This document shows, piece by piece, positions 46,601 to 58,770 of a stretch of DNA of 64,000 nt; positions within the stretch are counted from its first letter, which is position 1, and each line of letters begins with the position of its first letter. Under the pieces are notes generated by a model, which saw only the letters and a program-made list of their open reading frames with translations, made no database searches and was not told the DNA's origin. Made by a program: the position numbers and the translations under genes. This DNA is from Formicarius rufipectus (taxonomy: Eukaryota; Chordata; Aves; Passeriformes; Formicariidae), in contig VXAU01001865.1 of NCBI GenBank assembly GCA_013399695.1, forward strand, positions 1,494,050 through 1,558,049, in the 5' to 3' direction.

Positions 46601-48957
46601 TGTTTGATATTCCTAGGCTTGTGGGGGAATGTATGTAATTTTTTTCATTTTGCTATGCCAAAAACCAACTTGGTTATAAAAGGGAAGTTTGAAAAGTGAA
46701 AGCAATGTTCTGTGACTTAGGCTGTTGCCTAATGTCTAAATCATATTCATTTAACTATCACTCCACAAAGTCCTCTGAATGAATTTCTCTTGGTCTACAT
46801 GAAGGAACCAAGGGAATTAAAAATAAACAGAATTCAGCCAGTAAAAGTCTTAAAATAGTATTGATTTCTTTTACATTCCAAGCCTGGATTGTAGAACACT
46901 CTCACCATTGGAAATCAATGACAAAATTTTAATTGACTTCCACAGAGTCAGAATATCATCTATGAAATTTAAGATTGAAACTGTGCTTTATTTTCTAACC
47001 CACTGCACTGCAAAATGCAGCTCAAATAGTGATCTACGGTTCTTTTATAAGTAACTATACTGTTATTAGCAATAGCAGGTGTTTGTACCAAGTGGAAGAA
47101 GAATCTCTAAGAGGGAAATTCCCTTTGAGAGCTTTACTGTTACAAAAAACCCATATTTTTTAGCTTGAGTAGTGATCATTACCTCTTAATTACTCCCAGA
47201 GCAAGAACTTTCAAAACCCATTTGACTGAGACAATAGTACAGTTATTCCATGTAGTCTTGGATTTCTATAGCATTTCTTATGTGGAAGAAGGGTTGGAAT
47301 CATATAGGTCCATTATAAGTTTGACCTTCATAAGTAGCTTTGCATTTGTAGCCTCATCACATGGAGCTCTATCTAGAGTCCCCTCATCACACATACTCCA
47401 GGTGAAACTTCTATATTGGTGTATTTTGAGTTGTCATATTATTTAGGTGAGCAAATCCATTTCCTTTCTCTCAAAGTTCTCTAACATGAAAAAAATGTGA
47501 AGTATTTTGTAGGTCTCAAAAAAAATTAAAGAAACACTTTAAATATATGGTAGTGATCCAGATGCTCCATCTCCAGGTGTTTTCTGCTATGCAGTGGTAT
47601 AACAAAAAGGAGCAGAGGGTATTAGGTACCTCTCCTTTTTCTCCTTGCTTATGAAAAGTAAGATGCAATAGAAATTAGTTAAAATAAGAATTAGAATTAA
47701 TATTCTAGAAAACATGGGAGAGTACTGGTGCCAATAAACCTGTAGCTGAGACAGGATTAGATAATGTAATGAGAAAACAATACTTTCTCTTAATCTTCTG
47801 AAATAGATTAATAAATGAAAGCATGCAGTAACTGTAAAGTTGGTTTGAAAAGGTTAATAGGGTGGATACCACAGAACTGAGAAACCCTGCAAAAGTCTCC
47901 TGCTAAGGTAGTGTTTACTATAGTAAGTTAGTCCCAAGTTTATGAAACATTTAATTATAATGCTTACTACCTCAGTACCAGCACAAAGAGGGCATTCTTT
48001 AAAATTAAATAGAAGGAACATGAATACCACATTGTCATACACCTTTATTTCATTTCAGATTTGTTTAGTTTCTCTTCACTAGTAAAAAGAACTTATTTTT
48101 CTTGCAAGTAGGTATAGTTGTTTTTATTGTAATAATAATTAATATAAAGATAATAATAAAAAAATTATGATGCCAGAGTACAGACTAGAACTCAAACTTA
48201 TCCGGAGTATGAGCTTCCACATCCTGTAAGTGGTATCTCAGAAGTTTTTTTATATCATTGAGAAGTTGCATCAGTTAGGTTATACCAAATGTCAGTGACA
48301 TATACAATGTAACCAGATACTAATAAGTCATAAGAGATTTAAATCAGATCATGAAATAATAAGATGCCCACAAAAAAAATTGCTTTTGCATACCTTGGTT
48401 CCATGTGCAGTTTAAGGATTCCTCTCTAAACCAAAAGGAAATATAATATTTGAAGAAACCAAGCTAGTACCTAAATGTTCACCACAGTCTCTATCTCATG
48501 GATATCATTTAGTCATGAGTCTTTCTCAGTTCCTTTTGACTTAACCACACATCTGAGTTCAGAATAGTGACACATTATGAGTAAAATCTCTATTGCTTCT
48601 GCCTGAATTAACATCTGATCTCCTCATCCATTTCAGGTGAAGCAGATCTTGGAACTCAGATCTTGGCACATCAGAAAGGTTTTCTTGACATGGCAGCATT
48701 CAAATTTGTCACTTTACGTGCATAAGCACATGCATTTCCTATTAGGCAGTAAATTTAGGCTCCATAAGAACTCACATGAAGACGAAATTCTTGGTATTTG
48801 TATGTGTGTGAATTTCAAGGGCCTAAGCCTCAGCACATCACCAAGAAGTGATGCATGGTATTTTTAGCTTTAAAACCAAGGAATTGTTAGATCTTTATCA
48901 CATTTGCTTCCAAAAAGCCTGTGAATGAAATACTGACAGACAAAAATGGTGGAACTG
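43616..48957. other. Unassigned, repeat-poor AT-rich sequence
   Basis: More than 5 kb without a transposon I can recognise. A mixed (TA)n/(CA)n run lies at about 46494-46536. The part 44740-45010 resembles conserved noncoding DNA, with several ATTA/TAAT cores. No convincing coding frame is present. Confidence 0.4.
46494..46536. repeat. Imperfect TA/CA microsatellite
   Basis: Alternating TATATA, CACATATATACACACAC and ATATATATGTATA units form an interrupted purine-pyrimidine alternating tract of about 43 bases. Confidence 0.7.
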
Positions 48958-49050
48958 TGAGAGAATCACCAAATAGTTGAAGCTGGAAGAGGTCTCTGAG
49001 GGTAATCTAGTAGTCCAGTCTCCTGCTCAGAGCTCCAGTAGGCTGTCTGG
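48958..49050 (-). mobile_element. CR1 3'-end fragment, antisense, very diverged
   Basis: GAGAGAATCACCAAATAGTTG is followed by AAGCTGGAAGAGGTCTCTGA, GGGTAATCTAGTAGTCCAG and CTGCTCAGAGCTCCAGTAGG. This follows the antisense of a CR1 3' end, with an inserted base or two around the CTAG motif. It is the only CR1 trace I can see in the right 28 kb. Confidence 0.65.
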
Positions 49051-52009
49051 GAAGACAAAACAGCAGTTCTGGACTAAGGGTAGTAGGTTTTCCTGACTAT
49101 CCCCTCAGCTGCTTTATGACATCAGGTTACTCATTAACTACTCTCTATCTCAGAGATCCTCTCTGTGACAGAAAGATGCTAAATTCTAGCACAGATCTTT
49201 AACTTTCCCACATGTTCTAGAGAGTCTACTTTTCCATAGCAGTGGGAGGTTCTTCTAAGATTATTAAAAAACTGCTTACATATTTTAAGGCTATATAAAG
49301 TACATCCATACTACACTTCAACAATGTTCTAACTCAGGTCTTCACAGACTCTGTCAATATAAATTCATCTGTCCATCGCTGATGAACCTGTCTGTCTGAC
49401 TCCCTGCAACCAGTTGCAGCAGTGAGCATGGGGAAGAAGACAATCTGCAAACACTGGAACTTTTTTGATGGCTGTTGTGAGCAACACTTCAAAAGCAGTG
49501 CTGTCAACCAACATTCATTATAAGCCCACAGTAATTACCCATTTAAATACCATGCAAAGAGTAATAAAAGATGATAATTCCTGTTGAACACTTCCAGCAT
49601 GCCCTCTGTCCTAGAAGCATGTGCCTTAATGTACACTGAAACTCATTAAAAAAACCTCAAACCCCAAAAAACAAAAACAAAATCCCTAAACATTTAAGTT
49701 CAGAAAAGTTCAGAAAATACCTCATACATGTAACATCAGTGTTTAAGTTTCAACTCCACCAGGAATGCAAGGCCAACGGTCAGATGAAATTTTGATATTT
49801 CAAATACCACCTGCAATAAAAGCACTCAGAACTGAGGTTTTAACAGCAGGACTTTTCAAGTAGGTCAGGGTGTGTTACACTGCCACTTTAGCTGGAGTTT
49901 GGAGTTGTGCTTATACAGCAGATGTCCTCACTGTACTCGTTCAGTGGGCCTTTACCTGCCTTGCAACGCAATCTCTGCATAGCAAATTCCTTTGAAGCAA
50001 GCATTCAAACAACAGGACCAGAGTAGAGCGAGTTAGAAGTGGAAAGTCCTAAACTGTAAATAATGAGATCTTTGTGTCCCACCCCATGTAGCCACTGTTC
50101 TTGGCCCCACCACTCCTTTTTGTGGTTACAGACCTCAGAGACAATCTCCATCAGTGCTGTTTCCAGAAAGGAAGGACTTAAGTTGCTTTATGGCAGAATA
50201 CTTTCTTGCATCTTCTCCTTGAGATGCTGCATAGAATCAGAACAGGAATTGAGTTAAAGTACTTGTAGATAGTCCTACTTTTCCCACCTCTTCAACTGCA
50301 ACCACAGTAGATGAGAAGGCCTATAGTTAGCATGATGTTCCAGATGCCCTTTATTCTGAGAATTTGTTATTAAAAATACTTACCATTTATTTAATCCTTG
50401 TGCATTTAAAAGACCAAGATGGAAATGTACATTTTTCCTGAAAAGCAATACAAAATTAAAATGTGTTAAAGGGAAACTTATGGTGAATTGCCCCATCTCT
50501 CACCACTCCCCCCCACCCTATAGGACATGTTTGAGATGAAATTTTGAAAATAAATTCATCATTTTGGGGCTTGGGCTCAAGCTTATGTATTTATCCACAA
50601 CATGAAATACATGTGATATAAAAGAGCTGGCTCTTTTTATATGTTGCCATTGGCGATTACTTTATATTTAAATGTTTCAAAGATATCAGAGATCATCCTT
50701 TCACAGGATCCAAACAAGAAATTCAGCCAAACTCAGTGACCTTGTTAGTCATATATCATCTCTTTAGCAAATTACTAATAAATGCTTGTAGGAAGAATGT
50801 CAGACAAGATTGCATGTCAGTACCATTAGTAACTGTGGATCATCTTTCTTATTCTATGGTTAGATAAGAAATGTTTTGTCACTTTCAGGAGTCATGCAGA
50901 AGTGAATTTCATATTCATTTACACAGCTTAACAGAGATAACATGGCAAATAGGAAATGGATCATCATTTCACTTGCGAGCTCTTAGGGTTTGTTTGTAGG
51001 AATTTCTGTACTCAAGCAAGCAGCCAGATGAAACACATCCTATTCTTATTCTGGTATTTATATGAACTTTAAAGTCTGCTCTGACTTTAGGCCTGAATGT
51101 GTGTGTGCATGCATATATATATAAGCCTGTGTTCTTCATCTTATATTGTATTCCCCACTTTTCCTTATACGTCATCTCAAACTCTCCATTATGAGTTCGT
51201 TTCTTCTATGTCCCAGCAAAGGATGAGCAGGGGCTTGAAAGTTCCCTGTCACTGTTTAGCAGGACTACTCCATCATAATTTGTTCTTCAGGGCTGACACA
51301 ATGAACAGGGTTTTCAAAATGTCTTTAGGTGTTTAAAGATGATATTGGGTACCCACTGGGATCTATAGACATGTCTCAGTGCCACCAAAATGTAAGGAAA
51401 TAAAATGTTTAATCTACTTTGATTTTTTTTTTAAATCACCTGCAACATATATCTCTGTTAAACCATCAAAACAGCTTTATATACCGTTACTCATTGCTCC
51501 CAAGTGTCTAGCACTGGCTATGCCTACTACTTACTGCTCCTTCAATATCATATTGAAAAATACGACAGTAAAAGCCAAGTAGTCTTTCTGTTAGCAATAT
51601 TTAGGTTCATGAGACTTCAATTCTTATAATTTCAAAATCTGAGTGTATATTGCAATGTGCTTTCTTGTCTTGTTTTTCAAAAAGATGGAACATATCTTAC
51701 ATTACTTCTATTAAAATTAACTATCTCCTTTATAGCTATGAAAGAATGGGTTGAAATACCCATTAATAAGAAAATAGTCTTAAAAGGGTAGTTAAGCACA
51801 ATGTAGTAATAACAGTAAGTAGCAGACGCAGTAGTCAAGGATTTCACCAAATTCTTTGGTGCTTTAGAAAAGGAATCATTTAAATCAGTTATACAGAGAC
51901 AGAAAATAAGTTTATTCTTCTGAAATGGTAGTGGAGAATAAAATAAGTTAGGTAGAAGAATAATTTGGAATAGTTAATGAGGTGGTGGGCTGAAAATAAA
52001 CCCAAGTAA
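49051..52009. other. Unassigned sequence, no gene seen
   Basis: No transposon was recognised. An A-rich CAAAA-type tract lies near 49650-49685 and an ATATATATA run near 51113-51123. Confidence 0.4.
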
Positions 52010-52510
52010 GATGTTCTCCCCTCACAGGATGGTTATGTGAGGACTACAGAGCAGCAGAGCTGCAGTGGTCCTTCAGTGGGGGAAGTGACCATGGAGTTTC
52101 TGTAAACAAGTCATTCCTGTGATGTGGTAAAGCCATGGCTGGAGAATAAGCTGCAGCATTTGGTCTAAAGTAATTATCAGGCTGTAGCCCATGGGGCCAC
52201 AGTTTGAGACAACTCTGGGGACTGATGGCCAGCTCCAAGTTGTTTCACCCCGTTCCTGGAATTCATTGGTGGTGAATGTCAATCTCCTGGCCCCTTAGTG
52301 ATTGCTGCTCTCAAAGTGTGTGAGCTCCTGCATTAGGCATGGAGCTAAAGCTAGAAGTGCCAGCAAGTTTCCATAACTACTCCTGGCTGGGAAGAGGAGT
52401 CTGAAGTTCCCATAACCCTTCAGTTTCCTGGGAGCAGCCAGCTCAGTAGCAATAAACTTCTGCCTCCAAACTCGCCAGAGCAGAGCATAGGGCACTGGGT
52501 CTTAAACCCA
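52010..52510. other. GC-richer block of unknown origin
   Basis: This half-kilobase is clearly less AT-rich than its surroundings. Minus-strand frames at 52044-52238, 52073-52282 and 52295-52495 (64-69 codons) cover it, but none has a motif I know. No CR1 or LTR signature and no terminal repeats were seen. It could be an old retrocopy, an unrecognised LTR or an untranslated exon. Confidence 0.25.
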
Positions 52511-53522
52511 TTCATTCCTCAGACTAAGGTCAGTACCTCCTCCCCCATAAATCAACTCCCAATATTATTCCCAGTCCTCTCACTGCTAAAGGGGACCCTA
52601 TAGCTGGGACCAGAGTTTTCTCATTTAAACCAAATGAGGAAAACTGACTTACTGAAAAGGTAATTTATTTCAACTTTCTTGAGCTGGGCAGCGAGGACAG
52701 AGTTATGTTACATTTGTGAAAGAGAATCTCAAGAGAAGCTGGTTTTTGATGATCACTGTGCATTTCAGTCCTGATTTCATCTTTTAATCATACTGGACCT
52801 AATTTTACATGTGACTCTGTGCAAATACTAAAGAATAAATACATTCTCCCAGCTAAGGTGTCAAAGGCAGATCATACTTCCAAGCAGAGATGAGATTCTC
52901 TTTGGGATCCTTTTGTGAGTGTCTGCAAGGTGAGTGTCTCTCCTAGATCAGCCTCAGGAATAGTGCTTGTGGTTCTCAACACATGAAGCCAGACAGCAGG
53001 GGAGAGCTGGGGCTTGGGCTGCTTGTACTGTCTCTCATTGCTAGAATGATGGCACGAAGAGTGATAATGTTTTACCTTTACCTACCTTTACTCATTTAGC
53101 AAATAAGCCATAGAAGGGTTTGGGTTGCTTTCTTATGTGTTAATGCTGCCTTCTGCTTTTCTGTTGCATTTGTTCCTGTAAGGTCTACTTCAGCAAATAC
53201 ACAGTGCATGGTATTTTTCATTCACTTGGGATGCAGATGAATTTGTTTGGTAAACTTCTGAAACGTCCCTTCACAAGGTAAAACAAAAGAATCTTTGTAA
53301 CCCTCATTAAATGTCTTCACCACAATATTTACTACTGCAATCCCAACACAGAAAATGAGTGTTTGGGCAGGAAAAAAAAAAAAAAAGCAGCCTTAAAAAG
53401 ACACAGGGTATTGTTTTCTTGCAAAGTATAAAATTCCTCAAAAATTACATGGTGTCACACACCCTGCCATAGCCTATAAAAAAATGATGCACTGCCTTTA
53501 GTTTTATTAGGAAAATTACGCT
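52511..53522. other. Unassigned sequence with poly(A)15
   Basis: No gene or repeat family was recognised. A pure run of 15 A lies at 53372-53386. Confidence 0.4.
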
Positions 53523-53903
53523 GTGTTAACTCTTTCTATCTTTAAGGGCATGTCTCTGCATTGCACAGTAAAGCCTCTTCCAGACAGATGTGTGCCATAT
53601 AAATGGCACAGAGTAACACTGTTTGGAGATGCTCGCTTTGGAAAGACTGGCTCAGATCATTTCATCAGCATGGGCAAAGCCTGCAGCCCAGGGACTGGAA
53701 GCCAGACTGCTCCTGGCCTGCGAAGGAGAGAGCTCTGGATAATGGGGAGACCTGTATGGGAACCTCGCTGTTGGTGCTGGAGGAATGGAGGCATGGCAGT
53801 AGTGAGGGAGGCTGAAAGGATGATGTGCATCTTTGATACCTTTCTCAGAAACATCAGCAACTCAGGGTTCTTTGTTCTGTGGCATAAGAAACGTAGGCAA
53901 TAG
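53523..53903 (+). other. Open frame of 126 codons, unidentified
   Basis: This frame lies in a GC-richer patch. Its middle (GLRRRELWIMGRPVWEP) is Arg- and Trp-rich and it ends with a basic tail. A second plus frame and a minus frame overlap it, which suggests a general shortage of stop codons and not true coding. No family, signal peptide or splice support was seen. Confidence 0.12.
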
Positions 53904-54483
53904 AGTAACTCTAAATGCAGCAAGAATCTGCTTGACTTGTCTGCACTTGATCATCTGATTTCCTAAAACCTGCCTGCAGCAGGACCCACTAACTCCAAAC
54001 ACAGGTCTCCACCAAGAGGCCATCCTTCCAGTGTTGATGTAGCCTGGGCAGTGCATTCATGGGGATCTGTGCACCACATACCCTTGCATAGGGCAGACCT
54101 TCTCTGATACTCCAGAGCCATGCATTTTCAGCCACAAGCCCAAAAAACACCTCGTTGTGAGCTTGCTGTTCAAAATGGAAAGCCTAAAGCTATCCTTCTA
54201 AGAAATGTGTGAAAAATAGATCTGAAAGTGTGGGACCTTGATAACCCTAACACCATTAAAAAATCCCCTAAGGCAAATTTATATGAGACAACAAAGCAGA
54301 AAATACAAGGACTGTGTGGTTCAAATATGTCTGTAACTCTTAGAGATTTTATTACATTAGGGAGCACCTTCTTGTAGATATTTTCTAGTCTTTCAAAAGC
54401 TAAAGCTTCAGGTTGGGTATTTTGTGGCTACACTGTCACAAAACAATGATTTCCGAACTTTTTTCACGAACAGTTTAACTTTT
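53904..54483. other. Unassigned sequence, no gene seen
   Basis: Continues the mildly GC-richer patch to about 54130 and then becomes AT-rich. No repeat family was recognised. Confidence 0.4.
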
Positions 54484-54972
54484 TCAGGTAAATCTTCCCT
54501 GTAGCTGGTATTTAGCTGGACAAATACTCCTTCCATATAAAAGACATGGGTGATCACTGCCTGTTTGAATTCCCATGCTCAAAGAGACTTTCAAAAAGTA
54601 CAGGTAAGTGAAACACGGTGCTGACTTACTGTCAGATCTGTGAAAAAGAAGGGAGAAATACACAAATGAGGTGTTCCTGCTTAGAGCAAAAAATGTGGTT
54701 GTAAAAATCAGCCCCACTGCGTACAAACAAATGAACTTCTGCTTAAAAGGCCATGTAGCATACAATGTTTTGAGGATGTAAAGAAAGCCAATTGTAAAGG
54801 GAGTCATGATTTCGGCATCACATATTTTCTTTGAATTTGTGGCAATATTGGTAAATTCAAGGAGCATTAGTTGAAGTCTAATATCTGTGTCAAAGGAGTG
54901 TGAGCAATAAAATGCAGTTTTGAGTGACTGAAGACAGTCTGAAGCTGATGTATTCTGTATGTACATAGCCAT
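54484..54972 (-). other. Open frame of 162 codons, unidentified
   Basis: One of the longer minus-strand frames that is not explained by an obvious simple repeat. It predicts a hydrophobic middle (about residues 57-110) with two possible membrane segments around TIGFLYILKTLYATW and FICLYAVGLIFTTTFFAL. It shows no domain I know. In 64 kb of AT-rich DNA about one such frame is expected by chance, so it is probably not a gene. Confidence 0.1.
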
Positions 54973-57900
54973 TTACTGCAAATGAAATAAGGAGTAATGG
55001 AAAAGATCCTCAGGACCACTTCCTTGCTTCTCAGTGTAGGCTTAGGCAGTGGCAGAGAAACTAGAAATAATAGGCACAAAATATAAAATAATTTAGTGAC
55101 TGTGGTAAGACTATCCGAAACAAATCATGTCACAGCAGTGTTGTTTACAAGTCTGTTAGTTTCACCATTCAACAGCATGACCTATTCCATACAGAAAACC
55201 TCCATAAAAATATTTATTAAAAATGCAGAACTTGATGAAAATGTAAAGAGTCATGAGATTCAAGGTTTTCATGTCTGTTCTAACCAGTACATTCCAACAT
55301 TTTGCACAGTTCTTTATTCACTTCATAAATCCCATGCTCACAGGCACTTCATATCAAAAGAACTTAAGGGCTAATGTCTTTGGTTCAAGAAGTCTGTGAG
55401 CCAGATAGTCCCAAAATTCTTATATATGAAGAACACGAAAAAAAAAAGTGCCACTATATCTTAACATTATTCAATATCTAATTTTGAATATTGAGTGAGT
55501 GCATGCTAAAGACAGAATTAAAAAAATCTGATCAAAACTGCATCTGATGTTAAACCTCTCTTTGTTAAGGACATGAAGATAGGAACTCATCTGCTGACAG
55601 CAGGAGCTTAGTCACTGACTATGAAAAACAATGAGTGCAGCATCTGCAAAAATGTCTGATCTAAGTAATTATCTAAAGAGGTCATTGTAGAAAAATAAAG
55701 TGTCTTATCAAGAAATCACTCAAATTTAAAATAAGCAATTACTGGAAAACATCCAGTGAAAGGCAGAATATTTCTCCTAGTTGTCAGAGTCTTCTGGCTA
55801 TTCACACCAGCCTTCAGTCTAGACCTATATTTTAATATATTTCCAAAGAAAGTCATCATAAGACCTCCAAGGCTCATGAAGATAACTAAAAGCATAATAG
55901 AATGATTTGTACTTTGCCTCTAACTTTTTCAGAATTTCTCTGTAATCTTTAGGACTAGGAGTTTTGTTTGGGGATTTATTTTTCTCTTTGACATCTCTTA
56001 AGCTGGCTATCTAAGTCTTCCCTCGTCATCCTTACCTCTCTTTATAGTCAAGGAGGAGTATAAGGCACTTCCAGAGGGGATTTACTCCAACTTAAGAAAA
56101 GTGGCTAAGTAGTGTGAAGACTGCTCCTCTTTATCTTCTCTAGCTTTAGATGAAAACAGGAATAACTGGTGTAGACTTTGCCATCTGTGTGTGGGACATC
56201 TACAGTCAGATGAGATAAATCTGATCTAATAAGAGAAATACTGGTTCCATGGCCAGCTAAGGTTACTAAATGTGTTTCTTTGAGGTCCTGGTGGTGTCTG
56301 GAAAGAATAACTATGAACCAGATCAAAAAACCTGGCTGTTACTATTTGGATTTTTAAATAATTTTCTGATCATTACTTTTGACCAACATTTCTGGTTTTG
56401 CCATGATTTTGGGCAACCATAGCTTCTGAAACAGTATTTTATTAGAGTTGACAGGCCTCTCCCTCTAGGCTTTTTCTAAACACTTGATTGACTGGATTAC
56501 TTTAGATTTACATCTGTTCTATATTTTTATAAAAAGAAATACTTCACAATGGAGGTGATTTTTTTTTTTTAGTGAAAGAATATGGTTAATATTAATGATA
56601 AGCACTAATAAATTCAGTCAGCTCCTGTGCAATGGACAAAATGCTCTTGGCATCCCTGCAAGAAACAAAGCAGAACAATTATGAGTCATCAAATGTATTT
56701 GTCAGAGGATTTTGTGTGGTAAAAAAAAGCCTGTTCATGTTAGCATAGTGCTGAAAGACAAGGAGTGAATTATAGCTTGGAAAGTGATGGGATAGATATA
56801 AAATCCAAGGGTCCAGAGGCCAACTGACTATATAGGCTCAGCTGGAGACAGAAAATACATGTTATGTATTTTTTCAATGGATTCTTCCATTTATCCTGTT
56901 AAGAAGTAGTGACTCCCCAAATCAAATGTGAGTTAGGCTAGAATTTTAATCGTACTGGAAACATTGCCTCTGCAATTGGTATTTGAAGCTCTCCTAACTG
57001 ATAGTTATGCTATTTGTTCTACTGTGAATGCAGAGAACCAGCAATACAGAAACAGGAGCTGTGGATAACAGGACAAGCACAGTGACACTCAGGCAACTAC
57101 ATGAGAAGTGTATTGCTTCTCATGAAGTGATACATAGGTGTCCTTGCTTCATGGGTGGTGTCAAGGGGACTGACTCGTGGGCCTGTTCTGATAACCTAGA
57201 GTTTACAGCAGCATTTTCATAATCTTAACTTTCCTCTGTACTGTTGTCATTGCTAAAAGAGTGCTCTGAGAGGTACCTCCAGGGATACAGGCAGATCCGA
57301 ATCTGTCTTTTGGCATTCTAATACTAATGACTGGGACTAATACAGATTTTATTTTTTTTTATGGTAGAGCAGAAGAGCTTAAATTATTCATTTTTTCATG
57401 TTTTTGAGGAAAAGTGGCTGCTATTGGAGAGTTTTAATTTTTTTTTACAATGAAGACATGACAAAGACACAAAACATAGTTTTATATTCACCCTCAGGGT
57501 CTGATTTTAAGATAATTAATGAAGTCTGAAAACTCATGGGCTGAGGTTGAACTTCAGATAGGAAAGAACTGATACTCTTTTTATGTAACTCCATTTGTAG
57601 GCTTGCAGACTATCAGGAATCTGTAATCAATGTTATACTGGAAGTTTCAAGATTTTATGTTTATATTCTGTACCTTAGGGAAAAACTAAATTTTATAATA
57701 AAGCAGTTTTGACTCCACAAGAATAAATTTTTATAGATCCATTGTAAAATTAAAAGGAATAGCTTCAAGAAAAAAGTGAGAACCTATAGATTACATGCTT
57801 ATGAAGGCTGAGATTCAGCTTTCTGGAAATGTTTGTGCTAGGTCCTCTGTGTAAGCCCTTGACATAAACATTTGGTAACATTTCAGATTTTCTACAATAA

Positions 57901-58600
57901 AACAGAATTTCAAGAAAATGTATAAAACCTCCAGTTCGATACAGGAACACTTTCTTTGCAATTTTCTTTTGCCATACTTTGCAGAACATTTTTCTTTTTC
58001 AATAGAGGAAGGTTAAACAATTGGGCTTAGTTTTATATCCAAACTAAATACTGATTTTCATGTGCACTGAAGTTTCTCATGCCTACAAAACAGGTAAGAA
58101 AAACCAAATTGGGAAGAATAGTGGCATTTACAGATTCCTCTGTCCCAGGAGCTGTCTATTCTTGGTTTGGTCAGAGCAAGATACCTGGCAGAGCCCCACT
58201 GGTGACCCCAGTTCTTCAAGGCAGGCAGCTCTGCAGATGTTAGACACAGACTATCCTTTTGGCTCTAATGTCAGGGCAAGCAGTCAAAGCTATTGCGCAG
58301 CTGGGATAATCCTGGCTAAGATTTGTGTTGCCCATGGAGACTAGCTATGGGAAAATGCAATTATCACAGAACCAATGTGGTGAGTAATGCAACTGTACTG
58401 TATTAAACCAAAGACACATAAAGGTATGCTATTAGTCAGGCATTCACATATGCCTGATACATACATTTTAAAAAATTATCCGTAGTTCCAACGTTTACTA
58501 GTCACACTCCCTGCAGATCTGAATACACACCAAAAAAATAGGTTCTCTATGTTGTATAAAAAGGATTTGAATGGTATTTCTTAGTTTGACCTTCATTCTC
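54973..58600. other. Unassigned, repeat-poor sequence, no gene seen
   Basis: No transposon was recognised. Frames at 57028-57222 and 58060-58344 (64 and 94 codons) lack known motifs. T-rich runs lie near 56562-56571, 57349-57360 and 57438-57446. Confidence 0.4.
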
Positions 58601-58770
58601 CAACAGTTTCAGTGAGATGACTAAGAATATGCAAATATATGAAAAAGATAATTCTAGGCTTATAGTTATGTAATTAAATAAGCCTAATAATACATTGGCT
58701 TATAATATGACTTCCCTTGTTACGCAAATTTCTGTTTTGGTTTCCCTGGTTAAATATACCAGTATGTTTA
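58601..58770. promoter_or_regulatory. Possible conserved regulatory element
   Basis: An exact POU octamer ATGCAAAT at 58629-58636 is followed by a C/EBP or PAR-bZIP-type TTACGCAA at 58720-58727, with several TAAT/ATTA cores between. The pattern resembles a vertebrate developmental enhancer, but short AT-rich motifs are easily met by chance. Confidence 0.2.
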
